64,000 nucleotides of DNA from Oasisia sp. SBJ-2009 (lineage: Eukaryota > Annelida > Polychaeta > Sabellida > Siboglinidae): the NCBI GenBank assembly GCA_964017155.1, contig OZ024862.1, positions 31,476,658 to 31,540,657 of the forward strand. Reading direction: 5' to 3'. The translations under genes were made by a program, and so were the position numbers. The notes beneath the pieces are model-generated. The model worked only from the letters and a program-made list of their open reading frames with translations. It had not been told where the DNA came from and searched no databases. Below, piece after piece: positions 25,225-38,402 of this stretch. Position 1 is the first letter of the stretch; the number at the start of each line of letters is the position of its first letter.

Positions 25225-26145
25225 TAATTATAATTAGATTAGTCAAAATAAACAATATGCCATGCCACTGACGACATCTGAAATAAATATATCACTTAAC
25301 ATAAATATTGAGTCACTTCAGACTTTACACATTTATAAGTTACTTTCCACTCAGATAACTCCGAATCAGATAACCATGAATGACTAACGACACACTTAAG
25401 ACAACACACCGGAAGTCAATTTAATGACCAAACATTTCCTGTTTCAGACAAACACTTTTACGATCTAAGATTGTTCAAGTCCATAGTCAGAGAAATTGTA
25501 TCTGATTATACAGTTGACAGTTGATTAATCCTGTGCATAGTAATGTTGAGTATCAACATACATATAAACATTTGTTGTCTGAAATAATTGACGTTTACGC
25601 TGCACTGCGACCTATATCCAAAAACTTCATATTAACATAGATTACAAATCAACCAAAAAATATAATTAATTTGTGTGTGCCAAACAAAAATAATGGAACT
25701 TATGATTAGTTGTTTACATGTTGAAAATATTGTATTTATTAATACCGGCATGTGTAATCTGTGGTTGGTAACACACAAATTACTTACTATTTAAATTACT
25801 TGCATAGTACCATGATCGAGACAATTACTTAATATTACACGAATTACTACAGCACTAAGTAGAAGCTTAACAGAAGAAGCTTAGCTCCCATGTGATAAAC
25901 CTCACAGATCTACTAATCTGGATCTGGGTACATATTCGGCAAAGTCTGGTTAGGAGGTTGAACTGAGACGACCAAATGATCTGTCCTGTGTCGAATGTAC
26001 GTAACTATCATTATGTAATTATGATATAATAATTTAATATTCTACGTTGTGGAAAACGACTCTGCAAATACAGGAAAATGAAAGCCTGGCAACTGAGGAT
26101 TACCATAAGTATGTACGTTTACATGTATGATAATAGTAATTAAGT
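25225..26145. other. Intronic or intergenic AT-rich stretch
   Basis: It lies between the minus-strand exons at 22991 and 26150. No further exon was recognised in it. Confidence 0.4.
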
Positions 26146-26149
26146 GTAC

Positions 26150-26852
26150 CTAGTCGGTGTGTCACTTCAGTGCTTGTGTCCGGTAGAACCACGGTGTACA
26201 TGCTGTCCGAGTAACTCCGCTGACAGCGTCCAGCCACTGAGTCACCCTGTGGCCTCTCCATGCCCTTAGAGTTACCTTGGTGGGGCAGTCTATCCATGGC
26301 CCCAGAGTTACCCTGTGATGGTAGTCTCCATGTGCCCCTGGATTTACCATGTGCAGGCAGTTTCGTTGTGCCCCTAGAGTTACTCTGTGGAGCCAATCCC
26401 TCCATGGCCTTGGAGTTGCCTTGTGAGTGCAGTCTCTCTTTGCCCCTAGAGTTACCCTGTGAGGGTATTTTCTCCATGCTCCTAGAGTTACCCTTTGAGG
26501 GCATTTTCTCCATGTTCTTAACGTTACCCTGTGAGGGTATTTTCTCCATGCTCCTACAATTACCCTGTGAGGGCGGTCTCCATGTGCCCCTGTGTTTATC
26601 TTCTGGAGCCAGTCTCTCCGTCCCCCTAGAGTTACCATTGACACAGGGTGAGTGCAGTCTCTCCTTACCCTTGGAATTACCCTCCAGAGCCTGTCTCTCC
26701 ATGCCTTTAGAGTCACCCTGTGTGTGGGGTGAGGACTGTCTGTCCGTGCCCCTGTGGATGGTGTTGTAGGCTGCCCTGTGTCTGTGATGCGCCAGCAGGA
26801 CAGAGTCCCTGGCAGTGAGTCCTGGCTCTGCCTCAGGACACAAGGACGTCAT
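26150..26852 (-). CDS. Coding exon with about a dozen 12-residue repeats
   Basis: The minus-strand frame begins at ATG 26852-26850 (MTSLCPEAEPGLTARDSVLL). It ends at a donor, CGACTAG|GTACAC, with GT at 26149-26148, after 234 codons plus one base (phase 1). After a unique N-terminus of about 50 residues come 36-bp/12-residue units of the type QGNSRSMEKIPS, degenerate at the edges and cleanest in the middle. A unique tail follows (RCQRSYSDSMYTVVLPDTST). The product is strongly basic and polar, and probably disordered. The next exon leftwards, 22936-22991, fits in phase. The family is not recognised. The opposite strand is also open across the repeats, but the unique ends and donor favour the minus strand. 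Confidence 0.6.
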
Positions 26853-26944
26853 TGCACTTGTCAACACTCGTCAACACTCAATGTTCCTCATCTCAACTGA
26901 TCACAACTATTCTGTCGGCACAGACACACAGACCGGCCAACACA

Positions 26945-27245
26945 GCCCTCTCTCCACCACTGACCACCAGGATCACTGACCACCAAGATCACTGACCACC
27001 AGGATCACTGATCACCAGGATCATTAACCACCAAGATCACTGACCACCAGGATTCACTGACCAATAGGATCACTGACCACCAAGATCACTAACCACCAGG
27101 ATCACTGACCACCAGGATTCACTGACCACCAAGATCACTGACCACAAGGATCACTGACCACTAGGATCACTGACCACCAGGATTCACTGACCACCAGGAT
27201 CACTGACCACCAGGATCACCGACCACTAGGATTCACTGACCACTG
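26945..27245. repeat. 16-17 bp minisatellite
   Basis: About 18 copies of GATCACTGACCACCAG, with GATTCACTGACCACCAG variants. It lies 100-400 bp upstream (minus-strand sense) of the ATG at 26852, so it may sit in the 5' region of that gene. Confidence 0.93.
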
Positions 27246-27249
27246 CTAA

Positions 27250-29510
27250 CAAATGTCTCTGTCAAACTGGACACAATGATAAACCGATGCTGCAGTTGTT
27301 ACCGATGATCTACTTGATCCAATGGATGATCCAGCTCAACAGAGTATGTTGACAATCCAGTGGCTCAACAGATTATGTAGATAATCCAGTGACACAGAAG
27401 TGTGTGTTGGTATAATCCACAGGCTAAAATGAAAGTGATAATAATCCAGTGGCTCAACACAATGTTTCGATGACTCAGTAACTTGTGATTATATAGCACT
27501 GTACGTCAATGATCCACTGTTACAGCACAATATACCCCCAATGGTGCAGTGTAATGTAGAATCAAATCCCTTCAGTATTGAAGAACACACAACATTCCAG
27601 GTGGGCTATGGAAGATTTTCTTCTAATTTCCATCCACTGTAACTCCAAATGTGCACAATATAAATCCAACTACAATGTTCCGTGCCTACATTCCAAGGCC
27701 AGAGCAGTGAAGACTACACCACTGAGTATTCCAACAGTCACAAAGTCCTGCCTGGTTAGCGTTTGTCACCACGCCTCAAGTGACCAACTTCTGGTGACAC
27801 CAACACCAAGCTGAGCAGTGTAGGCAACCATCCAACCCATCCGCATAGTTACATGTCCACTGTCCCCTCATTGGTCAGAGCCTAAAGTCCACGGCTGGTC
27901 AGAACGGACATTAACAGTGATCTAGATGGTCTTGCTTCCGGCCGACACACACACCAACTTTGACTCCCGAGCGAGGGAGTTCGCCACAATCTCAACCAAC
28001 GTGCCAGTTGTGTCGACTTGAACAGAACAGAGCCCGACAGTGTATGGGCCAGTCATAAGAGAGTGCAATGATTACCGTGGTTTAGTGCGACCAGCTGGCT
28101 GTCCTCACGCCTAGATATCTTCACAGCCACGCCTCTCACTGACTGGCCTCTCCACCAGTCAGTCACTCAGGTGGAGCCAGAATTTGAGGTGACGGATCAT
28201 AAATTATGATTTATGCATGATCTAATTGCACGGACCCAATAAATGTGTCGTTTGAGGCTGAGTAAAGAGTTTACTGAGAAATATAATTCATTAGCACTTC
28301 TCGTACACTTTTTTTTATTAATTATATATAACTACAATGCATTTTGAACTATTTCTTTTATACTTAATTTTTATTTTTGTTATCAAGTTCTGAGTGACGT
28401 GACAGTAAAGACATATGTTTCTGGCAGATGTGTCAACATGTCACACAAGAGACTGTCAGAGACAGTCTGATCCTTCAGCACTATTCCTGTCTCTGGGTCT
28501 GTTGACAGCGGCCTGGACTAGTGTGAGCATTCTGCCCTGTATCTGTCAACCCTACCCCATTACCTGCAGTACTGAGTAAATAATCATCCTGTCTCCAGAG
28601 GTTGAAACTAGTCATGTGAGACGGTGTATTGGCACCAACCCCCTGCATGGGCAGGAACACCAAGCCTAAACAAACAGCCACACATCCAGTGGCCAGACCC
28701 TTCTGATTGGGTTTCACTTGCGTACCAGTAGACATGTAGGGAGAAACCAGCACGGGATAAACAACAACACCCTAACAACCCTTTCCCTCTACACCACCCC
28801 CTCCCCTCCACCCCTGCCAGCATCTTGAGTGGGACTTTGTCAAGCCTGTGAGTCATGTGACGGCTTGCACCTGTCACATGGCAAGTACAGCTGAGGTCAC
28901 CAGGGCGGGCAGGTCTCATTTGTCACCCGGACTCTCACCCTAGCCCAGCCTGAGGAGGGGATGACAGGGCAGTGTGCCAGCCACATTAATCACCCTCACC
29001 CCTCAGCTTATCAGGCCTAGGTAACGCCCCCTGGATGGTCCCCCTGATGGATGCCCCCTGACAGGCAGATGACAACAAAAGGAACAAGTTTCGAGTAGAC
29101 AATTACCCTCAAACAATGATTTACATGCTGCCATTCTATGGCCCCCAGACAACCAAACTTTGACACAAGAGGGTAATTATTTCTCCTGCCAAAGTTGTTC
29201 TCACGTTTTGTATCTGTTCTCACCTTTTCACTATCAGTGAACAGCTGTTTTGATAGTTTTTTTCCGGAAAATTAATGAAGACTCCATAACAATAGGTAAC
29301 TCAATACATGTCCACACAGAAATAAGCAATTGTCTCCTACACTAGAACATTGTTGTCTATATTTAGCAACCTCTATAGTCACTGACAGTGCAGGTCTGTA
29401 TTTTATGAACCACTGTATTTTATGTGTTTAGACCGTTTTCGATGTCACCACAAGAGTACAATGTGACAGAGACTGAGATAAGAACACAACCATGTTGCTG
29501 TGTGTAATCA
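27250..29510. other. No recognised feature
   Basis: Several repeated phrases of AATCCAGTGGCTCAACA type at 27340-27470. No gene was recognised. Confidence 0.4.
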
Positions 29511-29521
29511 TCTACTCCATA

Positions 29522-29770
29522 TAGTGGCTCAGTATCGCAGTGGCTAGAGTTTCAGACTCTTCAATAAGAGAACTCGGGTTCGAATCCTGTGCTGTAGTGT
29601 CTAACCTTAATTGGGCAAGTTTGGTCACCCTACATTGCTCCAGTTCAACCAGCTATATGAATGAGTACCTGGCTACAGAAAGTGGTGACATTTGTGTGTG
29701 AATAATCTGTGTTCATTAACTGCAGTGTGATTGGATATTTCCCAGAGAAGCCAAGATGGTGTTCGATTGA
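29522..29770 (+). mobile_element. tRNA-derived SINE
   Basis: The head at about 29522-29595 looks tRNA-like. It has a GTGGCTAGAGTTTCAGACTC-type A-box region and a good B box, GGTTCGAATCC (29578-29588), separated by an anticodon-like arm. The body has TTGCTCCAGTTCAACCAGCT and then GAGTACCTGGCTACAG, which resembles the conserved central domain known from molluscan and other metazoan SINEs (Nin-DC type); that family match is from memory. No CCA end or complete cloverleaf was found, so it is not called a functional tRNA gene. The exact 3' end is uncertain. Confidence 0.7.
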
Positions 29771-29779
29771 ACAGGTCTG

Positions 29780-32700
29780 CCAGGGAGTAAAATGTAAACT
29801 GCCTTCATCAATCTTGAGGACTGGATACTGTGCAATATAATATATAAGTTTCTACTCCTTTTTATAATATAAGTTTCGGCTGTAATTTGTCAAACTATTC
29901 TGGATAACTGCAACATGAAAAATGATGATTCACTTTCAAAAGGTTACTTTTTTCCTGTAACAAATATGCCCAGTCCCCAGGCATCTAACATCAAACACAA
30001 ATATAAACTGACAAGACAACAGAACAGTGGCAAGTTGACCTTTAGTTGAAGTACGCATAACACAGCTGCCAAATGTAACACGGACGAATTAGATTTATTA
30101 GCAACACTTGTTTTTTACGAATAAATACAATTAATACATTTTTCATTTACATGTGCGCTGGCTGTATTTTGCAATGTTATTGTCAATGTACTGGCTTGCT
30201 TACTGTATCTGTTGTCGTATAATAGTGTTGAAAAACAGGTCCATCTTCAGTACATGTACACTGGAGAAAACTGTAGAAAATAAATTTGCAATTTTCACTA
30301 CATCTTAGTGTTTTTTATCTATCAGAATATAAATCCTTATGCATAATATGGTTGAGTGCACAAACGAGCCCACTAAAATGGTACAAGGAATCGCAAGCAT
30401 CTAGTGGGATAGGTAAAATGTTTACGTTTTTCATCCGACTCGCTTTTAGCTGTGGAATCTTGACTGTACTAATTACTTTTACATGTTTCTGTTGTGATCT
30501 CATGCCAACATTTGTCATGTAAATTAATTACTATTTGAATATTTTGATTCATACATATCACGCAGAATGTAGCGCTTATGTCCATTACAAAGTCTAAATT
30601 GTGATTTATTTCCCTGCTTAAAACAAAAAAATCATATCATTAGTCAAAACTACAGGTGGGAACTCTATTTAGTCTTTTGGCTTTACATTATTAAAAAAAA
30701 CTGGTACCGATGAAAAAATCAGCCTGTGAGTTTCCAAGATCCACAAAGTCTGACTTCGGCAGGCACTGGCAACAGACATACCCTGGAAGTTTATTCGCAG
30801 AAGTGATGTTTTCAAGACAACTATTGGCCAGGTTCCTCAAAACACATCCAGGCATCTACACCATACAAGCCAGCCACGACTGCCAACTTCCCGTTTATGT
30901 CCTTTTTCAGCCAACAGATAACATTTGACCTGATGAACTGCGCATCTGTGTTTGTGTTTCTGAACAGACACAACATTCCTGTGTTTGTTTAGGGGTCAGA
31001 AAACAACTTGTTTTCCAGCTGGTGAAAAGCCACAGTTTTACCTGATAGGAGCAATATGGCGTATGCCAATCTAGACAAAGTAAACTATGAATTGACCAGA
31101 ATATTGCTTACTTGCATTTGCAACAAAGTTGTCATTAGACAGATATACCATAGATATGTATACACAGACTACACACACAAACACACATCTATCTTCTAAC
31201 CAGTGCTAAATATATACTATACTTGTGGACAGACACCAAGCTTGAAAAATAGATGCAGGCGTGTTCCATTAGTATATAGATCTAGAATGTTCCACGCCAC
31301 ACAAGGAGATATCAGATTCATATCGTTCAGACAACATTTTATTTGCTGGAATCTCTGATTTATGAGTGGTATAAACGACTGTTGATTCAGCGACAAGAGA
31401 TATGAGTAGGGCCCTGTACTGCTATACTGGATCATTGCCATAAAGTAACAATAAATCAAACATAATTTTAGCAGGGCCGTGCAACAGCACTGTGATTCAC
31501 ACATACAGTGGGTTTGCGTGTGAATGGGTGCCATGCACTGTATGCACTCTACTCTTGCCATGTGCACTGAACTTGTTAAAACACGAGTTTGCAACTTGTA
31601 GTCTGTCTCAAGTGCACCAACAGAATACAGACTCCATTGTCTCCTACCAGAGCTGGTGTTGTCATGTATTCACTACATGTGTCATATGTAACACAAGAAA
31701 GGTACAAGTTCAAGATGTCCCGTGACAACAGCAAGCTGATGACACAAGCCAGAGGAATGTCACAAGCACAGTTGACCACCCACCTCTTTTTTCCTGGGCA
31801 CCCTTCCTTTTGTCTCTGCCTCTCATCTCTTTCCTCTCAAGGTCAAACACAGCATCTCTGCAAGGTCACACATTGCATTTAAAAAACTGCAACATTTGTT
31901 TGTTACAACAAGTTCTGCTGATTTATTATGATGTATTTATTACAAATTATAACTTATTTTGCGATATACTTTAATTATAGTTTAGGATACAAATTTGTTC
32001 ACAGGACCAGAGGCACATCACATATATTATGTTAAAGTGAGCCATGCATTAGGCTGCATTTAAAACATCAATATAGCTCTGTACTACATTTTACATGTAT
32101 AAACAATAACGCAATATATACATGTTGGAGGACTGTTTATAAGTTGTTCAACCTATTAAACCTTTGGACTTACAATAAAGATGTTCAAGTCGACACACTC
32201 AAGAGTTGCTATGTTTCAGTTTGGCTTTCAACGGACAGATGCGTCAGACCATTGACCAACAAACAGCATGCAGCGCATTTGTCATTTCTACACATATATC
32301 AAGAGCAGTTATTTCAATTTTGCATAACAAACACAACCTATACGGACGAATAATGTTTAGCAACACGTTAGGTAAGTGTTTGTTCCTGTTTCTTGCAAGA
32401 GCTAGGTATCTCGTGGATGGGTGAACAACGGTGCAATTTTCTAAGTAATTGGACAGTAGTCAATAAAATAGATTCTTCCAGTGATAGAAAGTGATGCAGT
32501 TGTCTATATGTTTAGTAATTAATAAGTTTATAACATCGATGTGCAGATGAGTGTCACACCATTGTATAGACTTTAGAACTGCTGACAGAATAGAACTGCA
32601 AATCCACTGACACTGGCTGCAAAATCTCAAAGTGATAAAAACACATCTGTAAATCAAGAGCACCTATCGTGGAAACTCAGCTCCAGAATTCTGCAAACTG

Positions 32701-34690
32701 TCTCACCCACTCTGCTAGGAGGGGTGATTTAGGGGGGTGATTCCCTCAGGCCAACCCAGGTCACAGGCTCATAGCCCCCAAAGGCAGTCACATAACAGAT
32801 ATACTGAGAAACACTGATGGTGGAGATAGGAGGTATCAGACAGTACCACCTGCTTGTGCCATTCTGACAACTCAACCCCTGTTTCTACCACCACCCTGAT
32901 GAGTAGATTTAACCCAATTAAGGTCGACAGCTGTGACCTGCTACAAGGGTAATTCAATCAACGACACTCACTTTTTTGCAGAGCCTACTCCATTATTCAA
33001 AGTCCCTGGCTCGGTGGGGGATAAAAACTTAAATCTAAATTTACACTGACCATATCCCGTTTCATAAAACAACTTTTGTGGAACGTCCTTTTTCTTTAAG
33101 ATAAATAAAAACTACAGCAGAACAAAACGGCTGCTTGGGCCATTACAGTTTGCACAGCCCAACAACTCAACAGACAACATATCTGTGGCCCTCAGACGCT
33201 TCCAGTGACAACTAATCCACAGATTACATTACCGTTTTAACTTGTAATAGATGTATAAAAACAATTTTTCTGAAACATTAAATTAAACACAACAGTGTGG
33301 AGCACAAGTCCACAGTGTGAACAGGAATGCATATGTTATATTGTGGTCTTCTGCAGGACTCACTGGCCTCAGTCTATAATTAAGAAATTGTCACCCCACG
33401 TAAGAAAAGATGGTCACTTTGAGATGGAGTTTATGTGCACACCAGGAATGAAAATTCGCCCAAATGGTTTTAACCTAGAAACGTCGAGATTGTTGAGTTC
33501 TACCTGAGAGACCTCAAGTGGTCGCACTTAAAGGTGTTTACAGAAGTCTCTCCCGCAAATACTGCAGTATGGCAACACTACATTGTCTAAATCCTCCCAG
33601 GCCTGTTGCCGGCAGGCACTTCCATGCCGCGGGATGGCTGCATTCTGTCAGGGAAGGAAAATGTCCACCAGCACAGGGGAGGAGTGGACACCAAACAGTT
33701 CCCAGCAAACAAGGAACCATTTCTTAACCAGTTGGCACATGTCATACTGGTTCATAATTGGTACCACTCCACCAGTACATGTTTTCATGTGTATTCACCT
33801 GTTCTGCCTGTTGTCACAAGTTTTGAACGAATTTGACACGAGTCGTACTGGGTCAGACGGTTTCACTGGCACGTGTCATCACATGAAAAACTCGTGATTT
33901 CATGGTAAACACGTGTCGACACACCAATTTTTTTTCACAGAATCCAGTGAATTCACGTGAACTGAGCCAGTTGAACTCGTGAATTCACTTACAGAACATG
34001 TAAAACACGGGTCGTTGTATGCTGGGTTAACAATACATAATGAATAACTTTGTGAATCTACAGCATGTCTTCAACATTGCATGTTTGTGACTTTGTGTGT
34101 GTTTACATACCAATCAGGTAGCAACTGTCACCTCGTCAAACCAACATGAACTAACTGCTACCATTCAAAACAAGTATGTTAGACTATACGCCTAATACGG
34201 CGTAATATTTCTCACACCATGCCTGTGCCAGCAGCTATGCTGAACCTCCAAGGGGCAAAGGCAACTACAAGCACCTTACTGAAGGATATAAACACCAAAC
34301 GTAAAACTGGCAATTGTTTATGGCAGATTTTATGGCCAGTTAATTATAACTACTGGCCTTGCCTGCCAGGAGTGTGCCCTACATGTCACCTGTGACTGCT
34401 GGGGCTGGGGCCAGCAACAACTACCTCACATAATGACATGGCTGGAATGCTGGACACTATTCAGTTGTCAAACAGATTCACTTTATAGTAAAGCCAGGTG
34501 GACGGGAACAGAACATTTGTTACAGTCTGAATAGACAGGTTTCAATACAAGTCCTTACATATACTTTTGATGGTTTATCAAGCATAGCCTCACACTATTC
34601 AGTATTGAACAGCATAGTATAACTTATACATGCCACTGGGATCCTGTTTTATATATATATCATTTATTATAAACACTTCCGACTGAAAAT
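29780..34690. other. Gene-free stretch
   Basis: Short frames only. No exon with convincing splice sites, RNA gene or transposase was recognised on either strand. Confidence 0.45.
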
Positions 34691-34691
34691 G

Positions 34692-34753
34692 ACATAGTGA
34701 GTAAATCACTGTCTGATTTTGACAGTGAGTAAATCACTGTCTGATTTTGACAG
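34692..34753. repeat. 28-bp direct duplication
   Basis: The phrase GTGAGTAAATCACTGTCTGA plus TTTTGACA occurs twice in tandem. Each copy contains the small palindrome-like GTGAGTAAATCAC. Confidence 0.85.
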
Positions 34754-35124
34754 CTAAACAAGTTAACAACAGTTAAACAAGTTTTCCATTTTAAAGATTC
34801 CCAGTGCATTTAATTACCAATTAATTATCCAAACACCCCCTATAAAAACTGTAAAGTTCTGTCACATTGACCTCGAGATTCATCAATGGGCTAAGTGCGA
34901 TGAACTGTATGAATGACCCCTATGCCTAAATAAGGAGCCACAGTAATTAGAAGTATGTAACAGTCTCAGGAGATTAGGCATTAGGGAACTTGCCATTTAT
35001 AGTGACTGGGGGTGTTATGTCCATGTTTACTCGCCAAATCTACCTAAGTGAAGGCCAGGGTTACTCAGTCAGTGTGCAAAGATAACTTGGACCTGCAGAT
35101 GTTGAACCATTTTTATCCTTACAG

Positions 35125-35320
<196 letters not shown>

Positions 35321-35639
35321 CCTGTTGTATTCAAGATGTAATATGTTTAAACTTTCTACATGTATGTCTATTTTGTATAACAAAAACAGTTGGCCAGCAG
35401 TGTTTCTTCTTTCGGCTAAGAGACGGTACATGTAGGGAGTAGTTAATATCTTGGTATTTACAACCACAACGTAAATAAAAATTATATAGCCTACTACTAG
35501 ATTTAGCTGACCTAGCCAGCTACCTGTCAAATGTCGAAATACGTGAACATGATAAAAATGTGCACTAACAATACATTGTAGATCTGACGGTCTCTAGATT
35601 TAGTCTAGCCAAAAAGTTGGAATCTAGATAAACAACACA

Positions 35640-36120
35640 TCACAACTGTGCGAACGTTGCGACAGTGCTGTGGCCGTCATAACGAAACCGCCGAGCGATA
35701 GAAGACAGTAAACAACGTCTGCCGTCCACGACCACGGTCAGCGACCGTAGCCAGCGTGGCGGGGCATGGCGGCGGCAAGGCAAAGAAGTGACGCTTTCAC
35801 TCGTTACAACCGTCCCCAGAGTCCAACGCAAACTGCAAACGGTGACAAATTCACTGAGAACGTACCTTACCAAACTCTCGAAAGCATTTCGGTTAGCAGA
35901 AAACCGCTGACAAGGCGCGATGATGTCCAAATACACTGCGTTTACACCGCACCTCCCAACAAACTTCCCAAACACCCGCTCAGCTACGCCCGAAATACGA
36001 CGTGACGTCATTTCGACGCGCCTCGGAAAGACACGCACCAGTGAATGCCATTGTAAACACACGCACGTGATCTTGAACGCTGTACTGGCGCGCTGTTCAA
36101 GCACTGGTTCTCGGAAATCC
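35640..36120. promoter_or_regulatory. CpG-rich promoter-like segment
   Basis: A sharply delimited CpG-rich segment in AT-rich surroundings. It carries a perfect cAMP-response element palindrome, TGACGTCA (36003-36010). It contains an ATG in good context at 35766. Promoter activity is inferred from composition and motif only. Confidence 0.4.
35766..35861 (+). CDS. Candidate first coding exon
   Basis: ATG at 35766 in context GGGGCATGGCGG. 32 codons (MAAARQRSDAFTRYNRPQSP at the start) end at a possible donor, AAC|GTACCT, with GT at 35862. If not spliced, the frame runs to 36005. GCG-Ala starts in CpG islands are typical of animal first exons. No downstream exon or family was identified, so this is tentative. 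Confidence 0.28.
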
Positions 36121-36238
36121 ACAATTGACACAACATATTCCTAGCCCTACGTTCCAAAGAGATCGTGCTTAGCGTAAATACAATTTCAAGATCCGTGGGG
36201 TACGTACTGCCCGAGGGTGGCTTTGGTGCAAGCTGCTA

Positions 36239-36345
36239 CATCTGATCTGATCTGATCTGATCTGATCTGATCTGATCTGATCTGATCTGATCTGATCTGA
36301 TCTGATCTGATCTGATCTCTGATCTGATCTGATCTGATCTGATCT
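36239..36345. repeat. (TCTGA)n pentamer array
   Basis: About 21 copies of TCTGA (equivalently GATCT) with one contracted unit near 36317. Each unit contains a GATC site. Confidence 0.97.
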
Positions 36346-36348
36346 GGC

Positions 36349-37110
36349 GTGTGCGTGTGCGTGTGCGTGTGCGTGTGCGTGTGCGTGTGCGTGTGCGTGT
36401 GCGTGTGCGTGTGCGTGTGCGTGTGCGTGTGCGTGTGCGTGTGCGTGTGCGTGTGCGTGTGCGTGTGCGTGTGCGTGTGCGTGTGCGTGTGCGTGTGCGT
36501 GTGCGTGTGCGTGTGCGTGTGCGTGTGCGTGTGCGTGTGCGTGTGCGTGTGCGTGTGCGTGTGCGTGTGCGTGTGCGTGTGCGTGTGCGTGTGCGTGTGC
36601 GTGTGCGTGTGCGTGTGCGTGTGCGTGTGCGTGTGCGTGTGCGTGTGCGTGTGCGTGTGCGTGTGCGTGTGCGTGTGCGTGTGCGTGTGCGTGTGCGTGT
36701 GCGTGTGCGTGTGCGTGTGCGTGTGCGTGTGCGTGTGCGTGTGCGTGTGCGTGTGCGTGTGCGTGTGCGTGTGCGTGTGCGTGTGCGTGTGCGTGTGCGT
36801 GTGCGTGTGCGTGTGCGTGTGCGTGTGCGTGTGCGTGTGCGTGTGCGTGTGCGTGTGCGTGTGCGTGTGCGTGTGCGTGTGCGTGTGCGTGTGCGTGTGC
36901 GTGTGCGTGTGCGTGTGCGTGTGCGTGTGCGTGTGCGTGTGCGTGTGCGTGTGCGTGTGCGTGTGCGTGTGCGTGTGCGTGTGCGTGTGCGTGTGCGTGT
37001 GCGTGTGCGTGTGCGTGTGCGTGTGCGTGTGCGTGTGCGTGTGCGTGTGCGTGTGCGTGTGCGTGTGCGTGTGCGTGTGCGTGTGCGTGTGCGTGTGCGT
37101 GTGCGTGTGC
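36349..37110. repeat. (GTGTGC)n hexamer array, about 127 copies
   Basis: About 762 bp of apparently perfect GTGTGC repeats. The sequence is strictly alternating purine-pyrimidine and has no stop codon in any frame, which explains the very long six-frame open frames over it. Confidence 0.98.
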
Positions 37111-37247
37111 GCGTGCGCGTGCGCGTGCGCGTGCGCGTGCGCGTGCGCGTGCGCGTGCGCGTGCGCGTGCGCGTGCGCGTGCGCGTGCGCGTGCGCGTGC
37201 GCGTGCGCGTGCGCGTGCGCGTGCGCGTGCGCGTGCGCGTGCGCGTG
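37111..37247. repeat. (GTGCGC)n hexamer array, about 23 copies
   Basis: Directly continues the GTGTGC array, with one T-to-C change fixed in every unit. It is all alternating purine-pyrimidine and CpG-dense. Confidence 0.97.
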
Positions 37248-37338
37248 TACATGTGCGTGCATGCGTGTGTGTGCGTGCGCTCGGGACCGTGTGCGTATAC
37301 ATGTGCGTGCATGCGTGTGTGTGCGTGCGCTCGGGACC
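37248..37338. repeat. 50-bp duplicated spacer
   Basis: Two copies, 50 bp apart, of ACATGTGCGTGCATGCGTGT followed by GTGTGCGTGCGCTCGGGACC. This is the only non-simple sequence inside the compound array. Confidence 0.9.
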
Positions 37339-37487
<149 letters not shown>

Positions 37488-37856
37488 GGGTTGATACTTG
37501 ATACAATTACACAGGCGTTGGAACCACTGGTGGATTGAGAGGCTCCGCATACTATATATCGCTGATATGCTGCCTTTATTATAGAGTCCCTCTGTATTTC
37601 GGGAGGGAGGGATTTTTGGGGTGCCATTTCGGGTTATTTGTCAGGGTGCAAATAGTCTTTAGAAAGCATCAAAGAACATTAATTTATTGGCGGGTGTACA
37701 TATTGAGGTTATTGGGGGGGGCTTCATGGTTAGGTTAGTCTCGAGAGTGTACACATTTGACTTTTTAGATCATCAAATTGTTGTTATTGGGAGCCTCAGT
37801 GTGTTTTTGGGAGCTTCAAGCGGGCCGTTGGTGGCTTTTGGAGACCCTCAATGTGG

Positions 37857-37860
37857 TGTG

Positions 37861-37892
<32 letters not shown>

Positions 37893-38047
37893 TGCGTGCC
37901 TGCGTGCGTGCGTGTGTGTGTGGGTGTGTGTGTTTAACTTTGAGAGGGGTTACAAATTTAGTTACAAATTTAAGTTGTTGTTTTACTCAAGAGGTTTCCA
38001 TATCACACACGCACGCGCGCGTGTGTGCGTGCGTGCGTGCGTGCGTG

Positions 38048-38113
<66 letters not shown>
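37857..38113. repeat. (GT)n, (GTGC)n and (AT)n microsatellites
   Basis: GT/GTGC runs at 37857-37930 and 38008-38047, then an AT run at 38047-38113. They are separated by about 80 bp of unique sequence. Confidence 0.95.
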
Positions 38114-38119
<6 letters not shown>

Positions 38120-38402
38120 ATTATATATAATATATAATATAGAATAATACAGAGAGTAAATAAACGACGCGAGCTGTTCACAATAACAGATCGCTGGAAA
38201 TGTCCAGTTTTCTCGTCGACTATGGATATGGCGATCGTTGCCCGACGGGAAGTTTGGCAGTAGCACCAAAGACTGGGCGACGGAATTCTCGCTTGGCTAG
38301 ACAGATCGACGCCTCGCGGGTATCCAACGGAAGTCCTGTCGGAGCTAATGCTTCTTCGTCGGCGTGGACGGACAGTTTGATTCGCATGTAGCTGACGTAG
38401 GA

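Noticed and set aside
29522..29595. tRNA gene
   Set aside because: B box is good but the acceptor stem does not pair convincingly and SINE body sequence follows.
35640..36131. 163-codon minus-strand frame in CpG-rich segment
   Set aside because: Starts at GTG, no recognisable family; open frames are common in CpG-rich DNA.
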